DNA of 11,652 nt from CAYLMG01 sp964568365 (GTDB lineage Bacteria; Planctomycetota; Phycisphaerae; Sedimentisphaerales; Anaerobacaceae). Below, piece after piece: positions 1 to 7,393 of the stretch (position 1 is its first letter; every line of letters begins with the position of its first letter). The notes beneath the pieces were generated by a model that saw only the letters and a list, made by a program, of their open reading frames with translations, was not told the DNA's origin and searched no databases. The position numbers were made by a program, and so were the translations under genes. Where the stretch lies: positions 1 to 11,652 of the forward strand of contig CAZMQF010000080.1 of assembly GCA_964568365.1 (NCBI GenBank), in the 5' to 3' direction.

Positions 1-210
1 ATCGACCACGTTACACCTGAAACGAATCTCTCCGATGCTCTCGCAAAGTCAAGACAGCTTGATATCGAGTATCTTCCCGTTGTATCCGGTGACGATGACA
101 GCAGGCTGCTCGGCGTATTAAACTGCCGTGCCGTCCGCCGTGCAATCAGCGCGGAGGTATTGTCCAGACAGCAAAAAGCTGATAATATACACAGCATTCA
201 ATCTGCGTAA
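1..210 (+). CDS. C-terminal fragment of a CBS-domain protein, probably a second CPA2-type antiporter (5' cut by window edge)
   Basis: An open frame runs from base 1 to a TAA at 208-210 and gives 69 residues. The segment has the shape of the second half of a CBS domain: a predicted helix, then EYLPVVSG, then RLLGVLNCRAVRRA. It ends in ISAEVLSRQQKAD. The same order and wording occur at the end of the downstream antiporter (LENLPVVES, LVGVLDYRKTLRK, VSAEVLRRRQMAD), so the two proteins are paralogues. CBS domains usually bind adenine nucleotides and gate the attached transporter or enzyme. Only the tail is visible, so calling the whole protein an antiporter is inference from the paralogy. The gap to the next gene is 30 nt, which suggests co-transcription. 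Confidence 0.8.
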   Translation: MDHVTPETNLSDALAKSRQLDIEYLPVVSGDDDSRLLGVLNCRAVRRAISAEVLSRQQKADNIHSIQSA

Positions 211-240
211 TTTGCTAAAAGTTCGGGACAATAATTTGTT

Positions 241-1923
241 ATGTTTTATGCATCTGTTATAGCGAGCGACGACACACTGTTAAATCTGGCATTGCTGTTC
301 GGCCTGATTATTCTCGGCGGGACTTTCGGTGCCCGGCTTTCGCAAAAAATCCACATCCCTCAGGTCGTAGGTGCTGTCTTCGTCGGAATATTGCTCGGTG
401 ACGTCTCCGGCCTTATAAAGCCCGAAACAATCGAAAAGCTCGAGCCTTTCACAATGTTCGCTCTCGGCCTGATAGGTTTTATGATTGGAGGCGAGCTGAG
501 AAGCGACGTATTCAGAAAATATGGCAGACAGTTCTTCGTCATACTTTTTTCGCAGGGCCTTGGCGCCTTTTTACTCGTCGCTGCAGGAACCTCGCTGGCA
601 GCTTTGTTGATAACAAAACAGCCCGCTACCGCTGTTGCTTTCGGCCTGGTCCTGGGAGCTATCGCTTCTGCTACCGCGCCCGCCGCCACTGCTAATGTCT
701 TATGGGAGCACAAAACAAGAGGTCCTTTGACTGCTGCAATTCTTGCTATCGTCGCCCTCGATGATGCTCTGGCGCTGCTGCTCTATAGAGGCGCCGCCAC
801 AGGCGCAAAAGCTCTTACCACGGGGCCGGCAGAAAGCTCTGTTGTAGCCGGAAGCTTGTTGCTGCTCGCCGAAATACTCGGTTTTATTTTGCTTGGTTTT
901 CTTGCCGCTCTCTTTTTATTTTATTTATTAAAGTTTGTCAGAGCTGAGGACAAAATCCTCGAATTTACTCTCGCCTCGCTTTTATTGGTCGTTGGTATAT
1001 CGATGGTACCTCGAATTGACCCTATTCTGCCCGCTATGGTTTTAGGTATTACGCTCGCAAATTTGATGCCCCGGCAGAGCAAAAGCGTCTTTAAGCTTAT
1101 GGAGAAATTTTCACCGCCCATCTACATCTCATTTTTCGTCCTTGCCGGTGCACATATGCAGTTCGATAAGCTCACCGTACCCGTTATTGTTATGATTTTG
1201 GTTTTTATCTTTTCCAGGGCCGGCGGCAAAATCCTCGGCTGCTGGTTTGGTGCGAGGTTTTCTGCTGCTCCAAAGGTGGTTCAGAAATACCTCGGAATCT
1301 GCCTGATGCCGCAGGCGGGTGTTTCTATAGGCCTGGCGATTCTCGCAAGCCGCCAGTTCGGCCCGGCTCTCGGCCATACCATTATTATGATTGTTATGAC
1401 TGCCGTCTTTGCTATGGAAATTCTCGGCCCAATCTTAGTTAAAGCCGGAGTCGCAAAAGCCGGTGAAATCGGCCTCAATGTCACCGAGGAGGACCTTATA
1501 AAAACTTATGCCGTAAAAGACGTTATGAATACTAATCCTGTCACTATCACACAGGACCTGCCCCTCCATCAAATCCTTGAGGTCTTTAGCAGCACAGAAA
1601 ACCTTTATTATCCTGTTATTGATAACGACCTGAAAATTATTGGTATAATAACCGTCGCCGATATCAAGCAGGTCTTTGCCAGTCAGGATGTCGCCGGCTG
1701 GCTGCTTGCCTGCGATGTCGCTGAGCCGGTACTCGATAAAACTACTCCGAAAAAGTCCCTCGAAGAGGCTGTCGAGCATATGAATAAGTTCAGCCTGGAA
1801 AATTTGCCCGTCGTCGAGAGCGAACATAATGACAAACTCGTTGGTGTCCTCGATTACCGAAAGACTCTGCGTAAAGTAAGTGCCGAAGTCCTGCGCAGAA
1901 GACAAATGGCGGATAGTTCATAG
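241..1923 (+). CDS. CPA2-family cation/proton antiporter with C-terminal CBS domain pair
   Basis: This 560-residue inner-membrane protein has a Na+/H+ exchanger-type domain over about residues 14-400, with roughly a dozen hydrophobic segments. It has no signal peptide apart from its first membrane helix. Residues 174-175 are a paired Asp (VALDDALALL), the position of the ion-binding acidic pair in electrogenic CPA2 antiporters such as NapA and NhaA. An Asn-Asp pair is found in other CPA members. About residues 424-548 form a CBS pair: VKDVMNTNPVTI opens the first and NLPVVES with LVGVLDYR closes the second. The pair is probably a cytoplasmic regulatory module sensing adenine nucleotides. The exchanged ion (Na+ or K+) cannot be told from sequence. 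No good Shine-Dalgarno precedes the ATG, but the first helix begins soon after it, so this start is reasonable. The preceding gene fragment is a paralogue of its C-terminus. Confidence 0.9.
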   Translation: MFYASVIASDDTLLNLALLFGLIILGGTFGARLSQKIHIPQVVGAVFVGILLGDVSGLIKPETIEKLEPFTMFALGLIGFMIGGELRSDVFRKYGRQFFVILFSQGLGAFLLVAAGTSLAALLITKQPATAVAFGLVLGAIASATAPAATANVLWEHKTRGPLTAAILAIVALDDALALLLYRGAATGAKALTTGPAESSVVAGSLLLLAEILGFILLGFLAALFLFYLLKFVRAEDKILEFTLASLLLVVGISMVPRIDPILPAMVLGITLANLMPRQSKSVFKLMEKFSPPIYISFFVLAGAHMQFDKLTVPVIVMILVFIFSRAGGKILGCWFGARFSAAPKVVQKYLGICLMPQAGVSIGLAILASRQFGPALGHTIIMIVMTAVFAMEILGPILVKAGVAKAGEIGLNVTEEDLIKTYAVKDVMNTNPVTITQDLPLHQILEVFSSTENLYYPVIDNDLKIIGIITVADIKQVFASQDVAGWLLACDVAEPVLDKTTPKKSLEEAVEHMNKFSLENLPVVESEHNDKLVGVLDYRKTLRKVSAEVLRRRQMADSS

Positions 1924-1968
1924 TTATAAAAAAAGAAAAATGTAGAATAATATTTTACATCTGCTCTT

Positions 1969-2373
1969 ATGAAGCGATTATCTTTTCCAAAATCCGCAAG
2001 GCTTCTAAAAAACGGCCAGTTCAAAACTGTCCTCGCTCGAAATATGCGCTCTTCAGACTCCCTGCTTACCGTCTTTATGGCCGAAAATAATCTCAACCGT
2101 CCGAGGCTCGGCCTATCTGTCGCAAAAGCTCTCGGCTCTGCTGTTATCAGAAATCGCCTCAAAAGATTAATAAGAGAGGCTTTTCGAAAAAACCGGCACG
2201 ACATACCCCAGAGCTTCGATTATCTGGTTATGCCCTCAGCCCGGTTTACAGAATCCGCAAAGGCTTCCGGCCCTAAGAAGATTGTGAAAAAAATAACCTT
2301 TGAACAGGTGGAAAACTCTCTTTTGAAACTTATAAACCGGATTGGACAAAACCGACCCGGCAAAGTACAATAA
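1969..2373 (+). CDS. rnpA: Ribonuclease P protein component
   Basis: This small basic protein (134 aa) assists the RNase P RNA in cleaving 5' leaders from pre-tRNA. The start MKRLSFPKSARLLKNGQF is typical of the family. The RNase P signature lies at about residues 58-74 (SAVIRNRLKRLIREAFR, the RNR-x-KR helix that contacts RNA). It is slightly longer than the usual 110-130 aa because of a Lys-rich C-terminal tail. In most bacteria rnpA sits directly after rpmH (L34) and before yidD/yidC. Here the upstream neighbour is an antiporter, only 45 nt lie between, and no L34 frame is present. The stop is 5 nt before the next start, so it likely leads a short operon with the MerR-like and MCE genes. 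Confidence 0.93.
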   Translation: MKRLSFPKSARLLKNGQFKTVLARNMRSSDSLLTVFMAENNLNRPRLGLSVAKALGSAVIRNRLKRLIREAFRKNRHDIPQSFDYLVMPSARFTESAKASGPKKIVKKITFEQVENSLLKLINRIGQNRPGKVQ

Positions 2374-2378
2374 AGAAA

Positions 2379-2645
2379 ATGGCAGAGAAGAAAACGCAAT
2401 TGTTCTCTATTGGGCAGGCTGCAAAAAAAGCTGGAATTTCTCGACAGTCTCTGCAATATTATCTTATGGTAGGACTCATTGAGCCTACACGGGTTACTCA
2501 GACGAAAAGAAGACTCTTCGATGAAAGGGCTGTTGAGCGGGTCAAAATTATTAAAAAGCTGAACAAAACCGGCTATCCGCTCAGGGAAATTAGAGAGTTG
2601 TTTCTCGAAGCAAGGGTGGATTTGAAAGGACGCAAAAGTGAGTGA
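2379..2645 (+). CDS. Minimal MerR-family DNA-binding protein
   Basis: This 88-residue protein is almost entirely a MerR-type winged helix-turn-helix. Residues 8-29 (LFSIGQAAKKAGISRQSLQYY) carry the helix-turn-helix and the start of the wing. GLIEPTR, RRLFDERAVERV and GYPLREIRELF follow in the order seen in MerR proteins. There is no C-terminal effector domain and no metal-binding Cys cluster, so a ligand cannot be proposed. Such short forms may act as DNA-binding switches or partner with another protein. It lies 5 nt after rnpA and its last 8 nt overlap the start of the MCE gene, so translation is probably coupled. Its target is unknown, and autoregulation of this operon is only a guess. Confidence 0.85.
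   Translation: MAEKKTQLFSIGQAAKKAGISRQSLQYYLMVGLIEPTRVTQTKRRLFDERAVERVKIIKKLNKTGYPLREIRELFLEARVDLKGRKSE
2625..2630 (+). promoter_or_regulatory. Ribosome binding site for the MCE/MlaD gene, supporting the GTG start
   Basis: AAAGGA lies 7 nt upstream of the GTG at 2638, inside the 3' end of the MerR-like gene. No in-frame ATG is available near here; the ATG at 2648 is out of frame. The site therefore decides the GTG start. Confidence 0.6.
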
Positions 2646-3540
2646 TTATGAAACTTCACAAAGAATCCGGAATATCACCGTTGGTATCTTTGTAATCCTT
2701 GGTCTCTGTGCTTTCGGCTGGCTCATCTTTCAATTCGGTGACCTGCCGACGGTTTTCAGCAAACTCAATTCTTTCGACGTTCACGTCCAGTTTGCCTCCG
2801 CTCCTGGTATTCAGGTCGATACTCCTGTACGCTTCTGCGGTTACCAGATTGGAAGAGTCACCAGAGTCTACCCGCCGCAAATACGCAAAGACCTTATTAC
2901 AGGCCGCCAGTATCATCAAATAGCTGCCGTGCTCAGCATCGATGAAGACTATAAAACTATTCCATCGAACGTTGAGATTAAGTTAATGGTTCGAGGCCTC
3001 GGAAGCAGCTATATCGAACTTTCTGCTGACCCCTCTTTGCCGCTCGCACCGCTCGACACCGACAGGCCCGAAACTGCTTTTCTGCGTGATAATATGCTTT
3101 TGCAGGGTTCTACCGGTACGACCAGCGAATTCTTCCCCGAGCAGACCCAGACACAGCTTGATGAGCTTATCACAAGCTTAAATATTATGATAGACAATGC
3201 TAACAGAATTATCGGCGACCCGAATAACAGGCAAAACATCAGAGACTCCTTGCACAATCTCAAAAGCACCACACATCAGGCCACCCAAACACTAAAACAG
3301 CTCGAGTCCTTTTTCGCCGCCGCAACCACAACAGCCGGTGACTTAAGCAAGGCAATTGTTAAACTTCAGCTCATCCTGGACAAGATAAATACCGGCGAAG
3401 GAACTCTCGGAAGATTGGTTAACGATGCCAAGTTCTATGAAAACTTGCTCGAAAATTCTCAGCAGCTGAATCTGATGCTCGAAGAGCTCAGAAGATTATT
3501 AAGAAAGTTAAATCAAGAGGGCGTTAAATTCAAATTATAA
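2638..3540 (+). CDS. MCE-domain (MlaD-family) lipid transport protein
   Basis: This 300-residue protein has a short cytoplasmic N-terminus and one membrane helix at about 12-33 (ITVGIFVILGLCAFGWLIF). An MCE domain follows at about 46-130, with GIQVDTPVRFCGYQIGRV and GLGSSYIELSADPS. Beyond it lies a long, probably helical region with GEGTLGRLVND near residue 253 and a Leu/Arg-rich end. MlaD-type proteins form periplasmic hexameric rings anchored in the inner membrane and carry phospholipids between the membranes for an MlaEF-type ABC transporter. No permease or ATPase gene adjoins it, so its partners must be encoded elsewhere. The start is GTG with a good ribosome binding site, overlapping the MerR-like gene by 8 nt. 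The family call is firm; the exact substrate is not known. Confidence 0.88.
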   Translation: MSDYETSQRIRNITVGIFVILGLCAFGWLIFQFGDLPTVFSKLNSFDVHVQFASAPGIQVDTPVRFCGYQIGRVTRVYPPQIRKDLITGRQYHQIAAVLSIDEDYKTIPSNVEIKLMVRGLGSSYIELSADPSLPLAPLDTDRPETAFLRDNMLLQGSTGTTSEFFPEQTQTQLDELITSLNIMIDNANRIIGDPNNRQNIRDSLHNLKSTTHQATQTLKQLESFFAAATTTAGDLSKAIVKLQLILDKINTGEGTLGRLVNDAKFYENLLENSQQLNLMLEELRRLLRKLNQEGVKFKL

Positions 3541-3621
3541 CTATTTCTTTAGGTCCCGAGTCATCACAGCTGCCTGTTATTGTATTCAACCAACGCCTCT
3601 GCCGTCGAATGAATCTTAAAA

Positions 3622-3650
3622 TTGTAACTTTGTAACCTGAAATTGCATAT
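3622..3650 (+). promoter_or_regulatory. Candidate promoter/operator upstream of hemA
   Basis: The 112-nt gap before hemA contains a direct repeat of TTGTAAC at 3622-3628 and 3630-3636, an 8-nt period. The first copy could serve as a -35 (TTGTAA). A weak AT-rich -10 (GCATAT at 3645-3650) lies 17 nt further on, which would place transcription start almost at or just inside the ATG at 3653. The spacing is too tight for a normal leader, so this may be an operator, or a promoter giving a leaderless mRNA, or nothing. I see no terminator or riboswitch fold in this gap. Confidence 0.2.
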
Positions 3651-3652
3651 AT

Positions 3653-4942
3653 ATGAAACTGATTGCGTACAGTATTACACATCATAACTGCCCCGTAAAA
3701 TTGAGGGAAAAGCTCTCCTTATCAGCCGCCCGGCGAAAATCCGTCCTGCGTAAAATGCACACTAACCCCTCTGTTAGCGAAGCTGTCTTGCTTGAGACCT
3801 GCAATCGAACCGAGTTTTATCTTTATGTAAAAAAAAACTTCGACTGCCTGAAATTCCTGACGCCCCTTGTAAGCCGGTTTAATCCCCGTGCTCTCAATAT
3901 CTGGAAAAAATATCACCGTTTTTACGAAGGTCTTGACGTCGTTCGTCATCTTTTCGAGGTCGCTGCAGGCCTCGATTCACAGATTCTCGGCGAAAACCAG
4001 ATCCTCGCACAGCTCAAATCCGCATACACCGAATCAATAAATGCTAAAATGAGCAGGATGATTTTCCATCGCCTCTTTCACAGCGCCTTCAGGGTGGGAA
4101 AAGCTGTCAGGGCGAAAACGAAAATATCCACAGGCCCGGTCTCCGTCGCTCTCGCAGCCGTCGTGCTTGCAAAAAAAGAAATCAACCTGCAAAACGCTGC
4201 CATTCTCCTCATAGGCGCAGGAAAAAATGCTCGGCTTATCGTAAAATATCTGCTTAAATCGAAGCCGAAAAGTCTGACAATTGCGAACCGAACACCAAAA
4301 AAAGCAAAGTCTCTTTTAACAAAGTCCGCAGATATAAAAGTTATCCCTTTGCGAAATATCGGCGATTATTTACCCGGTATTGATTTGCTGATTAGCTCAA
4401 CCGCCTCCCGGAAACCGGTTTTAACATATCAATCGGTAAAAAATATTTTAACCGTCAGAAAAAAACCGCTTTTGATAATCGATATCGCTGTCCCAAGGGA
4501 CATCGAGCCTGAAATCAGCCGTCTCAAATCTGTCCGCCTTTATAATATCGACGACTTGAAAAAGCTCGTAAAAACCGGCACACAAAAACGCTCCGCCGAA
4601 ATGCTTGGGGCAAAAGCGGTTGTTAATGAATTCACGAATAAATTCGCCGCCTGGTTTCTCTCTCTCGACCTCGCACCGGTTATTTCAAAATTAAATCAAA
4701 TGGCTCTCGACCTTGCCAAAGACCACGCCGCTCGTTACGCAAAGGAATTTGCAAAAGATAATGGTGACAACCTCGAAGAAAGGCTGAAAGTCTTTGCAGA
4801 ATCTCTGGCAAAAAAATTGCTGCACAGCCCCATTTCCTTTTTGAGACAAGAGGGCACTGCAGAGCCGACAACTGTGCAGTTCCAGGCCGCCGATTTGATA
4901 AACAAAATATTCCTCTCAAAATCAAAAGAGCCCCGAAAATGA
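3653..4942 (+). CDS. hemA: Glutamyl-tRNA reductase
   Basis: This 429-residue cytoplasmic enzyme reduces glutamyl-tRNA(Glu) with NADPH to glutamate-1-semialdehyde, the first committed step of C5 tetrapyrrole synthesis. The catalytic Cys is residue 50 in LLETCNRTEFYLY, and His99 fits the conserved active-site His (VVRHLFEVAAGLDS). The Rossmann segment is at about 182-200 (AAILLIGAGKNARLIVKYL). IDIAVPRDIEPEI lies at about 276-288, and the helical dimerisation domain is at about 320-425. The usual LGEPQIL motif reads LGENQIL here (residues 112-118). The length is normal. It heads the hem cluster and its TGA overlaps the hemC ATG (ATGA). No clear Shine-Dalgarno precedes it. A run of nine A lies at 3829-3837, inside codons for V-K-K-N. 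Confidence 0.96.
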   Translation: MKLIAYSITHHNCPVKLREKLSLSAARRKSVLRKMHTNPSVSEAVLLETCNRTEFYLYVKKNFDCLKFLTPLVSRFNPRALNIWKKYHRFYEGLDVVRHLFEVAAGLDSQILGENQILAQLKSAYTESINAKMSRMIFHRLFHSAFRVGKAVRAKTKISTGPVSVALAAVVLAKKEINLQNAAILLIGAGKNARLIVKYLLKSKPKSLTIANRTPKKAKSLLTKSADIKVIPLRNIGDYLPGIDLLISSTASRKPVLTYQSVKNILTVRKKPLLIIDIAVPRDIEPEISRLKSVRLYNIDDLKKLVKTGTQKRSAEMLGAKAVVNEFTNKFAAWFLSLDLAPVISKLNQMALDLAKDHAARYAKEFAKDNGDNLEERLKVFAESLAKKLLHSPISFLRQEGTAEPTTVQFQAADLINKIFLSKSKEPRK

Positions 4943-5871
4943 AGTCCCTTACCGTTGCTACAAGAGCTGGAAAACTCGCACTGGCGCAGACTCGGATTAT
5001 TATTCGCCTCCTTGAAAAAATTCACCCCGGTTTACAAATAAAAATCAAAAAAATAACGACAAAAGGTGACATCGACAGGAAAACCTCACTCTGGCAGCTG
5101 AAATCAACAGGTTTTTTTACTTCTAAAATCGAAGACTCTTTACTCGCCGGCAGCGCCGATTTCGCCGTCCACAGCTTCAAAGACCTGCCCACAAAACAGA
5201 CCACAGGCCTGAAAATTATCGCCGTCTGCAGCCGCACCTTCCCCGAAGATTGCATCGTCTCCGCCGAAAAAATCATCTCTCTCAATCAGCTCAAAACTGC
5301 AGCAAAAATAGGGACATCCAGCTTAAGAAGAAAGGTGCAGCTCAAACGATTAAGAGCCGACATCAATGTTATCCCAATTCGAGGAAATGTCACTACAAGA
5401 ATAAAAAAAGTCGATGAAGGCCGCTTCGACGCCGTCATTCTCGCAAGGGCAGGACTCGAAAGAATAAACCTCGCCCCCAGAATCAGCCTTTGTTTTGACC
5501 CGGAACAATTTTTGCCCGCACCAGCACAGGGTGCTCTCGCTGTTCAGACAAGAGCCGATGATAAAATTACAAACAAGCTGCTCTTGCCCTTAAACGATAA
5601 AAATGTTGAAACCCAGACCCTCGCAGAGCGTCAAATCCTCAAAACAACCCGCTGCGGCTGTCACGCTCCCGTCGGGGCCTTTGCAAAAATCTCTACAGAT
5701 GATATAACTATTACAGCCTTTATCTCGGACACTGAAGGCAAAAATTTTATAAAGCGTCGGATTGCAGGCCCAGCCGAAAATGCACTGAACTTGGCTGACA
5801 CGCTCGCCGGCCAATTGCTCGATGCCGGCGGTAAAAAAATCCTAAAACAAATAAAAACCAATAATGACTGA
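4939..5871 (+). CDS. hemC: Porphobilinogen deaminase (hydroxymethylbilane synthase)
   Basis: This 310-residue cytoplasmic enzyme joins four porphobilinogen units into hydroxymethylbilane. The N-terminus MKSLTVATRAGKLALAQT is typical. HSFKDLP at 78-84 holds the catalytic Asp82, and IRGNVTTRIKKVDEGRFDA at 147-165 supplies substrate- and cofactor-binding residues. PAPAQGALAVQTR lies at 193-205. The dipyrromethane cofactor attaches to Cys241 in RCGCHAPVG, where most homologues read GGCxxP; the extra Cys239 two residues earlier is less usual. The length matches the family. It overlaps hemA by 4 nt and the following fusion gene by 8 nt, so translational coupling is likely. Confidence 0.96.
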   Translation: MKSLTVATRAGKLALAQTRIIIRLLEKIHPGLQIKIKKITTKGDIDRKTSLWQLKSTGFFTSKIEDSLLAGSADFAVHSFKDLPTKQTTGLKIIAVCSRTFPEDCIVSAEKIISLNQLKTAAKIGTSSLRRKVQLKRLRADINVIPIRGNVTTRIKKVDEGRFDAVILARAGLERINLAPRISLCFDPEQFLPAPAQGALAVQTRADDKITNKLLLPLNDKNVETQTLAERQILKTTRCGCHAPVGAFAKISTDDITITAFISDTEGKNFIKRRIAGPAENALNLADTLAGQLLDAGGKKILKQIKTNND

Positions 5872-7393
5872 AACAAATAAAAATAGCGGCAAAGTCTATC
5901 TCGTCGGCGCAGGCCCAGGCGCACCGGACCTTATCACTATCAGGGCAGTAGAGCTGCTTAAAATCGCCGACTGCATAATCATCGATAAACTCGCAAATCC
6001 CGCCTTGCTTAAATACGCAAAACAAAACGCCGAGATAATGCATACCCCCAAAAGAGCAGGCCGCACCTCTGTCACTCAGGATACCATCAATATGTTAATG
6101 GTTGAAAGGGCACTGGCTGGAAAAATCGTCATCCGCCTGAAGGGCGGTGACCCCTGCATTTTCGCCAGAGTTTCACAGGAGGCAGCCGCACTCTCAAAAG
6201 CCGGTATCCCTTTCGAAATCGTTCCCGGTATAACTGCTGCCGTCGCTGCCGCCTCTTACGCCGGCTTCCTGCTCACCGACCGCGACTATGCATCGCAGCT
6301 CGTTTTTGTCACCGGCCGGGAGGCCGATGATAAACAAACCTCGAACATCGACTGGCACCTGCTCGCAAAATTCAAAGGCACAATCGTTTTCTATATGGGT
6401 ATGGAAAATCTTGACATCATCATCGAAAACCTTCTAACTAACGGCCTTGATAAAAAAACACCCGCTGCCGTAATAGCCGATGTCACTCTGCCCACGCAAA
6501 AAATCGTCAAATCCACCATCGCAAAAATATCGAATGACTCTAAAAAACAAAACGTCCAGCCTCCCGCCTTGCTCGTCATCGGCACCGCCGCTGAAGGTGA
6601 CCAGAGTTTGAATTGGTTTATGGAAAAACCCCTCTTCGCAAAAACCATCCTTCTCACCCGAGATGCAAAGGCAAATGCCGAGCTCGCCGCCGAAATCTTA
6701 AAAAAGGGAGGCAACCCTCTGACCTTTAATACAATTAAGATAAAACCGCTGACCGGCAAAAATGAATTTCTAAAAACTCTTACATCCTTTTCAAATTTCC
6801 ACTGGATAATTTTCACAAGTCAAAACGGCGTTGAAATCTTCTTCGATTTCCTCGACAAAATTGGAAAAGACTGCCGGGTTTTCGCAAACTCAAAAATCGC
6901 AGCCGTCGGAACTAAAACCGCAGACAAACTTCAAGAGCACGGAATAATACCCGATTTTGTTCCTACTGTTTTTACCTCCGAGCAGCTCGCAAAACAGCTC
7001 ATCTCCTGCGAAAATCTCAAAAACAAAAACATCCTGCTGCTCAGGTCTCTTCAAGCCGATAAAACCCTCAACGAAACACTCAAAAAAGCTGGTGCAAACC
7101 TCGAAGATACGCCAATCTATCAAATCGCCCCTGCTCAGAGTGACACAAAAACCGTAGGGCAGAATCTAAAAGCCGGCTGCATCGACTGGCTTACATTCGC
7201 CAGCCCGTCCGCCGTAAAATTCTTCTTCGAAAAATTCTCACCCGACCTCGTTAAATCCTCTAAAGTCAAAGTTGCATCAATCGGCCCGGTGACATCGCAG
7301 CAACTGAAAAAATACGGAATCGAACCCGATATCGAAGCCGCCGAACATACAATCGACAGCCTTATTGATGCGATTGAAAGCTCTTACAAATGA
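5864..7393 (+). CDS. cobA-hemD: Fused uroporphyrinogen-III C-methyltransferase / uroporphyrinogen-III synthase
   Basis: This is a 509-residue bifunctional protein. Residues 10-245 are an SAM-dependent uroporphyrinogen III methyltransferase (SUMT): VYLVGAGPGAPDLITIRAVE, RLKGGDPCIFAR and VPGITAAVAAASYAGF. It makes precorrin-2. Residues 258-509 are HemD, which cyclises and inverts ring D of hydroxymethylbilane: FTSQNGV, AAVGTKTADKL, TFASPSAVKFF and ASIGPVTS. HemD therefore acts before SUMT, and the fusion could hand over uroporphyrinogen III. Two SUMT motifs are unusual. The GRGGEE usually found after GDPxxF reads ARVSQE (101-106), and the usual LTHRD reads LTDRD (137-141). Most of the fold is intact, so I expect activity, but this is untested. 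It overlaps hemC by 8 nt and ahbC by 4 nt. The precorrin-2 to siroheme steps are not encoded in the window. Confidence 0.94.
   Translation: MTETNKNSGKVYLVGAGPGAPDLITIRAVELLKIADCIIIDKLANPALLKYAKQNAEIMHTPKRAGRTSVTQDTINMLMVERALAGKIVIRLKGGDPCIFARVSQEAAALSKAGIPFEIVPGITAAVAAASYAGFLLTDRDYASQLVFVTGREADDKQTSNIDWHLLAKFKGTIVFYMGMENLDIIIENLLTNGLDKKTPAAVIADVTLPTQKIVKSTIAKISNDSKKQNVQPPALLVIGTAAEGDQSLNWFMEKPLFAKTILLTRDAKANAELAAEILKKGGNPLTFNTIKIKPLTGKNEFLKTLTSFSNFHWIIFTSQNGVEIFFDFLDKIGKDCRVFANSKIAAVGTKTADKLQEHGIIPDFVPTVFTSEQLAKQLISCENLKNKNILLLRSLQADKTLNETLKKAGANLEDTPIYQIAPAQSDTKTVGQNLKAGCIDWLTFASPSAVKFFFEKFSPDLVKSSKVKVASIGPVTSQQLKKYGIEPDIEAAEHTIDSLIDAIESSYK

Noticed and set aside
1435..1905. A 156-residue minus-strand frame under the antiporter CBS region
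   Set aside because: It is antisense to a well-supported gene and shows no recognisable domain.
1936..1961. Terminator hairpin between the antiporter and rnpA (ATGTA/TACAT arms)
   Set aside because: The stem is only 5 bp, all but one A/T pairs, and is not followed by a clear T run.
1924..1968. rpmH (L34) upstream of rnpA
   Set aside because: Only 45 AT-rich nt separate the genes and no basic L34-like peptide can be read in any frame.
3541..3652. Riboswitch (for example cobalamin-type) before the hem operon
   Set aside because: The gap is 112 nt with no conserved boxes or convincing paired stems, too short for a cobalamin riboswitch.
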